Source: Achatina immaculata
Lineage: Eukaryota; Mollusca; Gastropoda; Stylommatophora; Achatinidae
Direction of reading: 5' to 3'
Assembly: GCA_009760885.1 (NCBI GenBank)
Contig: CM019692.1
Coordinates: 50,962,355 to 51,026,354 of the forward strand
DNA length: 64,000 nucleotides
A program made the translations under genes and the position numbers. The notes under the pieces were generated by a model that saw only the letters and a program-made list of their open reading frames with translations, did no database searches and was not told the origin of the DNA. Shown in pieces: positions 43,623 through 53,399 of this stretch. The first letter of the stretch is position 1. Every line of letters starts with the position of its first letter.

Positions 43623-44612
43623 CTTATATCTTATATCCTTCCCGTGCCGTTAGACGTCACATAGGGCTCGCAAAGTAGTTCGCCAATTTTTCCTGTCTTC
43701 GGCGAGTCTTTCAACCTCAACAAAGGATTTTATGCCTGTTAACTTGGCCTCTCTTAATAATGTCCTCTTCAGAGTTTCACGCGGTCTGCCCCTTTTTCTT
43801 CGGCCTGTTGTGTTCCACTTGATAGCTTGTTTTGGGATTCTCTGATCATTTCTTCTCATCAAGTGACCAACATATGTCCATCTCCTTTTCCTGATCACCC
43901 GTGAGACTGGTTGTTGTTCAGTCATCTGTCTTATCTCTGCATTGTTCTTGAATTCATTCCACTTGATGCCGAGTATTTTCCTTAGGCATTTGTTTTCAAA
44001 AGAGTCTAATTTCTTTTCTATTTCTTTAGTTGTTTTCCAGCTTTCGCATGCATAAATGAGGGTGGATATTACATTTGAATTGAATAGTCTTAACTTGGTT
44101 TTTGTGCTTATAACTTTTGAATTCCATATGTTCTCAAAATTCTTGAAGATTGATGCTGCTTTTGCAATTCTGATCCTAACTTCCTTTCTAGTGTCACCAT
44201 CCTGGTCTATGTAGCTGCCAAGGTATGCAAATTGATTGACTTCTTCAATATCTGTCCCTTCTATGTGTATTTTTCCATTTTGATTGATGGGAATTTTCAT
44301 TATTTTTGTTTTGTCCTTGTTAATTTCAAGTCCTATTTTGCTAGCCAGTGAAGATAGGCTATCTGTTTTTTCTTGCATGGAATTCACATTATTACTGATA
44401 AGAGTTATGTCATCAGCAAAATCAAGATCTTCTAGTTGGGTCCCATGTACCCAGTCAATACCTGTGTTACCTGTGCAGCATTTTGTCATTATGAAGTCTA
44501 TTGTAATCCCAAAAAGTAAAGGAGACAGTATACATCCTTGTTTCACGCCTGTTTCAATCTGAAACCATTCACTCATCCCTTCTTCTGTCTTGACTGCACA
44601 ACCATATCCATT
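43623..44612 (-). mobile_element. RTE-A 5'-truncated copy with 10-bp target duplication
   Basis: Exactly bounded by GTTCCAGAAT on both sides. It starts within RT (AATGGATATGGTTGTGCAG) and ends ATATAAGATATAAGAT. It lies in kinase intron 6 in the same orientation as the gene. Very close match to the 14-17 kb copy, without frameshifts. Confidence 0.92.
43650..44612 (-). CDS. RTE-A RT, C-terminal 320 residues, open
   Basis: The frame is open from the truncation point to a stop at 43,650 and has no defect. It begins after motif A and contains GVKQGCILSPLLF, the catalytic box FADDITLIS, INKDKTKIMKIPI, YLGSYIDQDGD, LIYACESW, KRRWTYVGHLMRRN, TGRRKRGRPRETLKRTL and the family C-terminus NWRTTLRALCDV. 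The intact end shows what the 14-17 kb copy lost through its five-base deletion. Without the endonuclease and the N-terminal RT it cannot act, and it is a dead-on-arrival fragment. It was inserted recently, judging by its intact frame and perfect target duplication. Confidence 0.9.
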   Translation of the reverse strand, partial: NGYGCAVKTEEGMSEWFQIETGVKQGCILSPLLFGITIDFIMTKCCTGNTGIDWVHGTQLEDLDFADDITLISNNVNSMQEKTDSLSSLASKIGLEINKDKTKIMKIPINQNGKIHIEGTDIEEVNQFAYLGSYIDQDGDTRKEVRIRIAKAASIFKNFENIWNSKVISTKTKLRLFNSNVISTLIYACESWKTTKEIEKKLDSFENKCLRKILGIKWNEFKNNAEIRQMTEQQPVSRVIRKRRWTYVGHLMRRNDQRIPKQAIKWNTTGRRKRGRPRETLKRTLLREAKLTGIKSFVEVERLAEDRKNWRTTLRALCDV

Positions 44613-44622
44613 GTTCCAGAAT
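44613..44622. repeat. Right target-site duplication of RTE-A copy
   Basis: GTTCCAGAAT, matching 43,613-43,622. Confidence 0.8.
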
Positions 44623-45477
44623 ACAGTGAGCTAATTTATTAACGGCACAGGATGATGGTGGAAATTCACGAAGATGAACGCAGTATGAAGTGTCATATCT
44701 CAAGCAAATCAGAAATACGCTGATTCTTCTGGACTGCTGGAGATAAAAAATCACCGCCATGGGACTTTATCAACCACACTAACAAATAACTACATTTCAA
44801 TCACTCAACCAACAAACTATCATCACTGAATAACAGCAGGAGAAAACCTACACATTTTAGTCAGTCAAGACAAGACATTCACTCTCACTAAAATGAAACT
44901 TCAACTGCACTCACATCATCTCGGGCGAGAAAGTTCACTCACGTGACAAACTTCTCGAATCTTCTAGAAGGCAAGAAAGATAACTGTGATATTAAGTGAA
45001 GTAGTATTCGATGTTCTTAACCGCACCAATTACGCCCGTGTGCCATCTAAAATGGCAGTGTGGCGCATCTCTGCTGAAGTTAGTCTGAATTACGACCAGA
45101 AGTTGTTACACACCAATTCAAAATCCAGATTCGCCCAAGTTGCTCTGATACATCACCCAAAGTTGGCACAACACATAGGAATAACAACCCAGCAAAACTG
45201 GCTGATACGATGTTTAATTGGCGGAAATGGATGAAATGGAAAATGACACACAAAACGATGATATGGCGGCAGGTTGCCCTGCCATTTGGCAATTTAACAC
45301 ACGAATGAAGAACTAGCATACCAACCATTGGTTGGTTCAGACATTGGTTCAGGAGAACACCAATTCATTCGAGCTAAAATCACGCTGTACTCCGATGTCA
45401 TTTTGATTTGTAATCATAATTTAATCATTTATAATCATATATTTGCATTTCGGAGTCGCCCAAAGACGAATATTTTA
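44623..45477. other. Kinase intron 6; no gene seen
   Basis: Short frames on both strands at 44,986-45,328 show no domain. Confidence 0.35.
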
Positions 45478-46345
45478 AACAAGGGTATCTAGATGTCAGT
45501 CTAGTAGCGATAACATCGCCCCAAGTTCTAGATGTCAGTCTAGTCGCGATAACATCGCCCCAAGTTCTAGATGTCAGTCTAGTCCCGATAACATCGCCCC
45601 AAGTTCTAGATGTCAGTCTAGTCCCGATAACATCGCCGCAAGTTCTAGATGTCAGTCTAGTCCCGATAACATCGCCCCAAGTTCTAGATGTCAGTCTAAT
45701 CCCGATAACATCGCACCAAGTTCTAGATGCCATTCTAGTGCCAGTAACATCGCCCCAAGTTCTAGGTGTTAGTCTAGTGCCAGTAACATCGCCCCAAGTT
45801 CTAGGTGTTAGTTTAGTGCCAGTAACATCGCCCCAAGTTCTAGGTGTTAGTCTAGTGCCAGTAACATCGCCCCAAGTTCTAGGTGTTAGTCTAGTGCCAG
45901 TAACATCGCCCCAAGTTCTAAGTGTTAGTCTAGTGCCAGTAACATTGCCCCAAGTTCTAGATCTTAGTCTAGTGCCGATAACACAGTCCCAAGTTCTAGG
46001 TGTTGTGTAGTGCTGATAACGCTGCTCCAAAGTTCTAGGTGTTAGTCTAGTACTGATAGCATCACCGAAAGTTCTAAGTGTTAGTCTAATACTGATAGCA
46101 ACACTGCAAGTTCTAGGTGTTATTCTATTACTGATAACACCAACTCAAGTTCTAGGTGTTAGTCTAGTATCGATAACATGACCCCAAGTTCTAGGTGTTA
46201 GTCTAGTATCGATAACATGACCCCAAGTTCTAGGTGTTAGTCTAGTATCGATAGCATCACCCCATGTTCTAGGTGTTAGTCTAGTATCGATAACATCACC
46301 CCAAGTTCTAGGTGTTAGTCTAGTATCGATAGCATCACCCCAAGG
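45478..46345. repeat. 39-bp minisatellite, about 22 copies, three sub-blocks
   Basis: The unit is CAAGTTCTAGATGTCAGTCT then AGTCCCGATAACATCGCCC. Left copies read GATGTCAGTCTAGTCCCG, middle copies GGTGTTAGTCTAGTGCCA, right copies GGTGTTAGTCTAGTATCG, so variants are spatially ordered. The array lies in intron 6. Long minus frames over it are repeat translations. Confidence 0.95.
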
Positions 46346-46589
46346 CCTACACAAACGAAAACCTTTGGGTACAGGACGCAGATTGATTGTTGGAAGTATA
46401 TCTGGTGGTGGGGGAGGGGGAGGGGTGCGTCTTATATGGCGAGAAATACGACATTTATTTTTAACAGCACACTATAAATATTGCCAAAGCATTAGTTATA
46501 AATTAATTTTGTAAATTACTGTCCCCTTCAAAAGGATACACTAACATATGAACAACAACAACAACAACAAAAACAACACCCCCACAGCA

Positions 46590-47060
46590 AAAACAGACGA
46601 TGAAGACCACAAACTCTCAAGAAATGACCAAGTGATAATCTTCTGACTGAGAACAGGACATTGTAGACTGAGACATCATCTATACCAACAGTTGAGACAC
46701 CATCTATACCAACAGTTGAAACACCATCTATACCAGAAGCTGAGACATCATCGATACCAGAAGCTGAGACATCATCTATACCAGAAGCTTAAAATTGGCA
46801 CAACAGACCTATGCGTCTACGGCAAAGAGCAACAGACATCACATCACATCCTCCAGAGCTGCCAGCTACATAACCCACTCAGACAAAGGACCTGGCCAGA
46901 CCCCAGCCCCCCTACAAGAGAGGCTCTACTGTGATGCTGGCCAGACCCCAGCCCCCTACAAGAGAGGTTCCACGGTGATGCTGGAAACCTAAGATGAACT
47001 GCCGCATCTGTGTGAGAGAGGTTGGTGTCGTTGACTAAGAGAACGACGAAGAAGAAGAGA
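46590..47060 (+). mobile_element. LINE-D 3' fragment with (GAA)n tail
   Basis: A better-preserved relative of 19,690-20,250: LSRNDQVIIF, RTGHCRLRHHLY, KIGTTDLCVYGKEQQTSHHI, LQSCQLHNPLRQRTW, and a WTAAFV-like end NCRICVREVGVVD. It terminates GAGAACGACGAAGAAGAAGA. A 24-bp array expands LRHHLYQ to five copies (46,670-46,791), and a second short duplication lies at 46,893-46,975. Confidence 0.75.
46670..46791. repeat. 24-bp in-frame tandem repeat inside LINE-D
   Basis: Five copies of AGACATCATCTATACCAGAA-type units encoding RHHLYQKL (8 codons each). Confidence 0.9.
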
Positions 47061-47164
47061 TAAAAGATAAGCGGTTTTTCAAAAAATAAGTTTTCAATTC
47101 GTTTTCACAGACAACCACTGTTCAGCACAGAAACAGTATTTATTGCAGTTATATATTGGTACAA

Positions 47165-47570
47165 CTTTATATGAATCTTTATTTGCTTACAATTTACATT
47201 AATCTTTATTTGCTTCATCATCAGTCATTTGCATGTCCCTTGCGGAACTTTGCCGCCCTAACAGCACTCCTGTAGGCCTCTCGATTGTGAGCAAGATGGC
47301 ATGCTGCTGATGCATCCATTTGCAGATTGTCAACGATATCTTGCACCCATCTTCGCCTTGGTCTTCCTCTCTTTCATTTTCCCCATTATGTACACTTCCA
47401 AGACGATCTTCTCTAGATTATCATGGCGTTTAATGTTTAATGTTTTTATTTGCTTACAGTTTACATTTATCTTTATTTGCTTACAGTTTACATTAATCTT
47501 TAATTGCTTACAGTTTACATTAATCTTTAATTGCTTACAGTTTACATTAATCTTTAATTTGATTACAGCT
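47165..47570. repeat. ~29-bp minisatellite split by a LINE-C fragment
   Basis: Units with TTTGCTTACAGTTTACATTA and ATCTTTAATTG lie at 47,165-47,215 and 47,440-47,570. The LINE-C fragment sits between them. Confidence 0.85.
47218..47432 (-). mobile_element. LINE-C 3' fragment
   Basis: The minus strand reads from KRHDNLEK through VLEVYIMGK, RRRW and EAKFRKGHAND. 5' truncated at AACGCCATGATAATC. Confidence 0.8.
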
Positions 47571-47867
47571 TCTGCTGTTTCCATTGTTTTTCTTTTGTTA
47601 TTGTCAGTGATGTTTTCTAACGATGACTTCTTTAAATTGTATACGTTCTGTTTCCTTACTATAACGAAACTTCTTTCCGTAATTAAAAAAAAAATTAAAC
47701 TTCCAGAAGTACCTTGGTTGATGCTGTAAAAAAAAAAGGAATAGAAAAACTAGACTGGGCTTTTAGCTCTTCATCCATTCACCGGGCACTGAATACACAA
47801 TGAAATTAGCCAGAGAAAAACTGCTTCAGATTCATATTCAGTCCTTACTGTTGTCAAATCTACTTAC

Positions 47868-47948
47868 CGTGTTAGAGATGATGTTATACAGTGAGATTCC
47901 AAACTCCCATATATCCACAGAAAACGTGTAGTTTTCGCAGTTCCAAAC
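47868..47948 (-). CDS. Kinase exon 6 (helix F)
   Basis: 81 bases, 27 codons, phase 0 to 0. Acceptor TTTAAAATCCAGCAG, donor ACACG|GTAAGTAG. The peptide reads VWNCENYTFSVDIWEFGISL then YNIISNT. DIWEFG is the kinase subdomain IX 'DxWxxG' motif, whose Asp stabilises the catalytic loop. In usual kinases this follows the APE glutamate by about 12 residues, which fits the end of exon 5. Confidence 0.9.
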
Positions 47949-48160
47949 CTGCTGGATTTTAAACAAGAATAACGCCGACGAAATTTAGCTTCCATAAACA
48001 TTTTTTTGCAGCGATGAAAGAAACGTATTCCTGTGAAGCGTGCGTATGTTTATATTTCAGTGAAATTTATCACAGAAATGAGCAAGTACAAGAATTTTTT
48101 AAAGTAATACAGCACAAGTACATACAAATATAACAATGGGGCGATGTTGCTGTTAACTAC

Positions 48161-49389
48161 TAGGGTGAGTCTAAAGTTCGTCACGTTTTTGAACTGTTTC
48201 GCTGCTGCACAAAGCCAAACAATGTAACATATACTTAGCAGTGTTCCCGTGCTAGGTCATGTTAACAACGATGTAACTCCTCCACTCTTCAAAATACAGT
48301 CCATACCTTTCGATGGTCTTCTGCTATCGTTCAGCCAATGCCAGGATTCCTTTGTAGTATCACCAGGAAGACTTTGAGGCCAAGAAATCTCTTACACTGG
48401 CTTCAACTTGAATTCCCGCCCTTGAAGGAAGTTTACCATCGCACGGAATAAACAGCACTCAGAAAGTGCAAGGTCGGTAGATGGGCCAGGACCTAGATTC
48501 TCTCCAAGTCCGTGAGTTATCCACGGACCACTTTGGAAGTGAGCGCTGGCGGGTTGTTATGCTGAAGAGTACCCTCTTGCTGTTGGTAAGTGCTGGGTAT
48601 CGGTTGAGCAGAACGTCATGCAGCAGCTTGAGTTGCTCAGTATATAGACCCCCCCCCCCTCCACCGAGCGACCAAATTGAACCAATTCCCAGTGAAGGGG
48701 GCCCTCGAAGTTCCACCAGATGCAAAGCATAACCTTCTTCAGGAACCGGCTTTATCGAACAACCGACTCTGCCACCTGGACTGGCTGGAACCAGTGGGGA
48801 CCTGTGTTGGGGTACCGCAGAAAAATCCACATTTAATCTTCTTTGACGATACGGCGGAGAAACCTTTTGTCATGTTAGGTTGCCAACAACTGGCGACAGA
48901 CGTCAACATCTGCGCTTGCTGGGGGTGAGTGGGATCGTAGGGGATTCGTCGGGGCTGTCTCCTGCTGAAGCTCGTGCAAATGCCGGGCCATGGTGCTTTG
49001 AGAAGGGCCCAGCTGGGCTGACAAATGCCCGATACTGGGAGGTCTTCAACAGCTTGGCGCCAAGCTTCATCACTGGTGGCTGAGTGACCAGTTGAACCCC
49101 TGGAACTACTTCCACACAGTGATGCCATCAACTGTCCCTTCCTCTTCAACACTGCAAATTTCGCGGGCAGCTGTAGAAGCATTCAACCCTTTCTACCAGT
49201 AATGCCTCGGGAAGACGCGAACAACAAACTTGCTGCCTGCCCGCCATCTTTCTTTCTGCTGATCGCCCATCTTACGATTCGTTGCCCGTTTTCAGAATGA
49301 CGGAAAACATGACGTTACAAATTCCAGTGCAAGTATATAAGACGGAGATCCTGGTATCGAAAAAAGTGACAAAGTTTTGACTCTCCATA
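48161..49389 (-). mobile_element. Mariner-type DNA transposon, decayed
   Basis: Inverted ends GGGTGAGTCTAAAGTTCGTC (from 48,163) and, on the other strand, GGAGAGTCAAAACTTTGTCA (from 49,386) match at roughly three quarters of positions. TA lies outside each (48,161-48,162 and 49,388-49,389). Length about 1.2 kb fits mariner. On the minus strand, pieces such as NRYPALTNSKRVLF resemble the mariner catalytic domain before the second Asp, although the Asp itself and many flanking residues are lost. It lies in kinase intron 5. Confidence 0.75.
48459..49182 (-). pseudogene. Mariner transposase pseudogene
   Basis: Broken frames on the minus strand contain mariner-like segments: 'SVASCWQPNMTKGFSAVSSK', 'GPPSLGIGSIWSL', and 'LLHDVLLNRYPALTNSKRVL' followed by 'ITTRQRSLP' where functional proteins carry the HDNARPH motif. 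The two long open frames (48,459-48,830 and 48,739-49,182) are in different phases, so at least one frameshift is present. The catalytic triad is not recognisable in full. Not functional. Confidence 0.65.
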
Positions 49390-49613
49390 ATAGTGTTTTA
49401 TCCATTAGAAATAGTTTTAATTTGCTAACCTTTAAATTAAGGTTAAACATTGTCTCCGCTTGATGGACTTTTCAGCATAGACAATGAGGAGATTGTAAAC
49501 AATGGGGTGATAATAAAACAATGAAGTGATAGTATGGCAATGACGTGGTCATGTAACGATGAAGTGATCGTGTAACAGTAGAGTCAGTGTAGTAGTGAGA
49601 AGTGAGAATTTAC

Positions 49614-49749
49614 CTCTGGAGGTCTAGTTACGTAGGTTCCACACATTTTCTTGGTCACAGTCGGACCATCCATGACTATAGAGGAACCTAGATCTCCCAG
49701 CACCACGTGACCGGAGAGAAGAATGAACATGTTCTCTGGTTTCACATCT
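49614..49749 (-). CDS. Kinase exon 5 (catalytic loop to activation segment)
   Basis: 136 bases, entering in phase 2 and leaving in phase 0. It completes the Arg of HRD and continues DVKPENMFILLSGHVVLGD, then LGSSIVMDGPTVTKKMCGTY and VTRPPE. Asp, Lys and Asn of the catalytic loop are present. The metal-binding motif is DLG instead of DFG, and the segment ends PPE instead of APE. The activation segment is about 30 residues, with Thr/Ser/Tyr positions available. The acceptor TTTGTCTCAG|AGATGTG is the first of a tandem series. Donor CCAGAG|GTAAATTC. Confidence 0.92.
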
Positions 49750-49905
49750 CTGAGACAAAGACATCGACAACAACTATCTAATACATCTCTGAGACAAAGA
49801 CATCGACAACAACTATCTAATACATCTCTGAGACAAAGACATCGACAACAGCTATCTAATACATCTCTGAGACAAAGACATCGACAACAACTATCTAATA
49901 CATCT
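49744..49905. repeat. 39-bp minisatellite over kinase exon 5 acceptor
   Basis: Four perfect or near-perfect 39-bp units follow the acceptor. On the minus strand each ends CTTTGTCTCAG|AGATGT, so the acceptor and first exon bases are copied. A fifth divergent copy (CTGTTTCTCAG|AGATGT) begins the neighbouring 37-bp array. Confidence 0.95.
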
Positions 49906-50475
49906 CTGAGAAACAGAGACCACTCATATCTAACATCTTTGAGAAAAAAGACTACTCACTGATCGTGTTTTATGCTTTCAAACTGAGTGAATTTATCTTT
50001 CAATTACCTAACATCTCTGAGAAATAGGCACATACCACTCATACTTAACATCCGTGAGAAGCAGATAACGACCACTCATACCGAGCATCTCTGAAAAATA
50101 GACAAAGACCGCTCATACTTAACATCCATCAGAAGCAGATAACGACCACTCATACCTAACATCTCTAAGAAATAGACAAAGACCACTTATACTTAACATC
50201 TCTGAGAAATAGACAAAGACCACTCATACTTAACATCTCTGAGAAATAGACAAAGACCACTCATACTCAACATCTCTGAGAAATAGACAAAGACTACTTA
50301 TACTTAACATCTCTGAGAAATAGACAAATACCACTCATACTTAACATCTCTGAGAAATAGACAAAGACCACTCATACTCAACATCTCTGAGAAATAGACA
50401 AAGACTACTTATACTTAACATCTATGAGAAGCAGATAACGACCACTCATACCGAGCATCTCTGAGAGACTGGCAT
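49906..50475. repeat. ~37-bp minisatellite, related to the exon 5 acceptor array
   Basis: About 14 units containing ACATCTCTGAGAAATAGACA and AAGACCACTCATACTTA. On the minus strand each still holds TCTCAGAGATGT, the acceptor core of exon 5, so this array probably grew from the same seed. Confidence 0.9.
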
Positions 50476-50605
50476 TTACTTCTGGTCTCTAACTCTTCAG
50501 AGAACAGAATACGATTGTCCACATCTCATCAGACTTAGACACATATTTTCATCTTACTCTTCTTTCACCATCTCGAATTCCTAACTTACCGTTTGATGAA
50601 TCCAT

Positions 50606-50695
50606 CTATCCATCCATCCATCATCCATCCATCCATCCATCCATCCATCCATCCATCCATCATCCATCCATCCATCCATCCATCCATCCATCCGC
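50606..50695. repeat. (ATCC)n microsatellite
   Basis: Tetranucleotide run with two single-unit breaks, located just inside the intron after kinase exon 4. Confidence 0.95.
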
Positions 50696-50717
50696 TGGAC
50701 AGAACAAAAAGACCAAC

Positions 50718-50780
50718 CTGTGCATGATATTTCTCTGATGCAGAAAGTCCAAGGCACAAGCTACTTCCAAGGCGTAGAGC
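50718..50780 (-). CDS. Kinase exon 4 (helix E, start of catalytic loop)
   Basis: 63 bases, phase 2 in and phase 2 out. The peptide reads [20 protein letters not shown] with a split Arg codon completed by exon 5, giving the HRD motif. '[19 protein letters not shown]' matches helix E and the catalytic loop of AGC-like kinases. Acceptor GTGTCAACTAG is purine-rich and weak; donor CACAG|GTTGGT. Confidence 0.88.
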
Positions 50781-50831
50781 CTAGTTGACACAACAAGAAG
50801 AATAACAACAATATTATTTACATATCTATTA

Positions 50832-51147
50832 GTCAAAAAGAACAAATATAACCATACTACAAGAACTTAATATTGAAGAAGGTTGGCTAAAAAAAGAAGA
50901 TTAAACAGAAAAAAACTCAAATATTTTGGACACATTAAACGTCATGGGAATTTAGAGTAGGCCGTCTTGGAATGGTGCACAATGGGAAAAAAGAAAGAGA
51001 GGAAGACCAAGTCGAAGATGGCTGCAAGACATCGTTGATGATCTGCAAATGGATGCATCAGCAGCATGGCACCTTGCTTACAACCGAGAGGCCTACGGGA
51101 GAGCTGTTAGGGAGGCAAAGTTCCGCAAGGGACATGGAAACGACTAA
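50832..51147 (+). mobile_element. LINE-C 3' fragment in kinase intron 3
   Basis: Same C-terminal region as at 4.8 and 34.6 kb, opposite in orientation to the kinase gene. It ends GCAAGGGACATGGAAACGAC. Frameshifts are present. Confidence 0.8.
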
Positions 51148-51838
51148 GACTGAGGTTAGTCAATAGATTCTGTCATCCAACACAATACAAGTCCACTCAA
51201 GAAGATAGCCGAACATTAAACTGATATTTCACTTAAAAAATAAATAAAAAGCTGACCTTGTAAATTTAAATAAATATTTTGAAAATCGAAAGATAAAAGT
51301 CGATAGACATCATACCACTGACTTGAAAACAGAAATTCTAAAATTTAAATGCATACGTTGCTTATAAACATAAATTTTTAATGACTTTATTATGTAATAA
51401 AGATCTGCTATATAGCAAATAAAATAAAATCACTAGAAAATCAAAGTACATTTTGGTGCAATGTAGGGAGTAGCAACTTTCATCATAAAGTTCTTTACAT
51501 TTATTTTAAAAATCATCAACGCCATAGCAAACCATTTTCTGAGACGAAAAACGAGATTAAACAAAAGCTACTTTCCTTTTATACTTCCAACCACCAGCTC
51601 ACCGTGCAACCCAAAGCTCATTGAAAACTAAGCAGAACAAGTGACAAAATTCATATTAGTGGCGCATTTGATACAAGGCGACGGGAAATGTGCAATGGAA
51701 ATTAATAGAAAAATGAGAATGGCCAAATGCACTTTCAGCTGAGTGAAAAAGGTTATTATTTCGAAACATATCGCTCTAGAGCTGAAACTGAGAGTTTATA
51801 AATGCTAACTATTCACTCCACACTTCTCTAAAGCGGGT
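51148..51838. other. Kinase intron 3; nothing recognised
   Basis: AT-rich intron sequence. Confidence 0.4.
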
Positions 51839-52687
51839 GAGGTGGTATCAGAAACTTCCAGGACTAGTACTAAAAGAAAAAAAAAGTACAAGCGTACTTT
51901 ATTTCAATTTGGTCGCAATCCTCTTCGAAATAGCCCCCGTGGGAACTTCCACAGCGATTCCAGTGCCTCTTCCACGACTCAGACGCGGAGGTCTTTATCC
52001 TGCAGGCAGTCCAATACAGCTTCCATGTCACTTATGATGTCGAAGTGGCGCCCATTGAGCTTCAATTTTTGTTTGGGGAACAAGACAAAGTCACGGGGAG
52101 TTACGTCAAGCGAGTACGGAGGACGTGGAACATCGTTACCCTTCTCATGAAACTGCTTTTGTTCAAGTGTCAAGGGCAGGGAAACAAACTTCACAGCAAT
52201 GCGATGCATGTTCAGATTTTCAGTGACGATCTCTTGACAGATGCCATAACAGAGATGATGGACTGTTCGACAACGATCTTCGTTGATGAGTTTAGGAATT
52301 CTTTTCACACTCTCTGGCGTTTTGCAGGTGATTGGTCGCTCTAAACGTTCGTCGCCTTGAACAAGGCACTCGGCTGGCCTAGAAACGCGCATGCCACACA
52401 GAAACCTGTGTTCGACCTAGAGAATGTTCCCAAAAGCCCAAGAAACTTCTCAAGAGTCTCAGTGGCAGATATGCTGAGCTCCATGCAGGCGCGCTGTTCG
52501 AATTTGTCAGTCATCGTAACGATCCTACAAGGTCCTGACACAAAGCCACCAGACTGCATGCACAAACTGAATACATGTACACAGTACGATGCCAACTGGC
52601 AGACTAGCTCAGCAGGTTTGGGGGTAATAACTTCAGAATCCCGCGCGTATCCATCGAAATGTACAATTATCGCATACACAGTCCGAG
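51839..52687 (-). mobile_element. Second mariner-type element, internally decayed
   Basis: The ends GAGGTGGTATCAGAAACTTC (plus strand, left) and GAGGTAGTGTTGGAAAGTTC (minus strand, right) are similar inverted termini. Minus frames carry mariner landmarks: MTDKFEQRACMEL and SATETLEKF near the N-terminus, then RTVHHLCYGICQEIVTENLN, PLTLEQKQFHEKG and PYSLDVTPRDFVLFPKQKLK. The last corresponds to the 'PYSPDLAPxDF' catalytic segment and still has an Asp. A stretch between the second and third catalytic residues is deleted. Confidence 0.75.
51979..52392 (-). pseudogene. Mariner transposase pseudogene (second element)
   Basis: This 137-codon frame spans the helix-turn-helix-like RPITCKTPESVKRIPKLINE, the RTVHHLCYGICQEIV segment, and the C-terminal SLDVTPRDFVLFPKQ. 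A direct join of the N-terminal half to the C-terminal catalytic Asp shows an internal deletion of the middle of the catalytic domain. The N-terminal part (MTDKFEQRA, near 52,500) is in another frame. Not functional, but could be bound by a related transposase through its termini. Confidence 0.75.
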
Positions 52688-53310
52688 AACTTTCCAACAC
52701 TACCTCGTAGAAGCATTGGAACCAACCCCCCCCCCCCCCAAATACCATATCAAGACACCCGCTCGGTCATGTAACGTCCGCGTTTGTAAAAAAAAGGGGA
52801 GGGGGAGGGGTGGGAAGCCCGCGTTTTAGCTCCGGCACTGAATTAACTAAACAAGAAAGTGGATAAGGAAATCGATGCTCTTAGGGCAAGACGAATTACG
52901 TGTGTGGACAGAAAAGAACATAAGCAAAGAAATACTAAATCTATTGAAAATGAAAAGAGTAGTAAAGAAATATATAACAAGCAGGCAGTAGGAATGTATT
53001 GGCTATGTTGCTGTACGTGAAGGGAAAAAAAAAAGAACAAGAGAGCGACAACGATACAGACGGATGGATGAGCGATATTTTGCTCGGCCGGGTGAGCCGT
53101 TGAAGCAATGGACGGAACAAGTTGGTGGTCCATTGCATCCAATCCTCCATGGTGACATAGCACAAGATGATGATGAATCTTGCAAAGAAGGTATGCAACT
53201 TGGGTAAAATTATCACTGCAGAAAAGTGCGAGTATTTCCGTAGTAACAAAAACCAAAAACACATCAGTGTCATCGTAACGATGACTTATTTTCAGAAATA
53301 AAAATCTTAC
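52688..53310. other. Kinase intron 3, 5' part
   Basis: Poly-C and poly-A patches (52,727-52,740, 52,790-52,810). No exon or element recognised. Confidence 0.35.
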
Positions 53311-53399
53311 TTCGCATTTGTTGACCCAATCCCTTTCACTGCCTGGGCCAGATGATCGAGTGTCCGGAACGGTGCGTATTCTAAAAATAGGTAGTAGTT
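53311..53399 (-). CDS. Kinase exon 3 (beta-5, hinge, helix D)
   Basis: 89 bases, phase 0 in and phase 2 out. Acceptor TTCACTAAATTTCAG; donor GCGAA|GTAAGATT. The peptide reads NYYLFLEYAPFRTLDHLAQA then VKGIGSTNA. 'YYLFLEYAP' is a typical beta-5 and hinge with 'LEYAP' at the gatekeeper border. An upstream acceptor (ACTAATCAG) would lengthen the exon by 81 bases in frame; I prefer the shorter form because it makes a smooth kinase pattern with exon 2. Confidence 0.82.

Noticed and set aside
45425..46030. 201-codon minus frame with TPRTWGDVTGTRL repeats
   Set aside because: The 39-bp period keeps frames open automatically; no evidence of coding.
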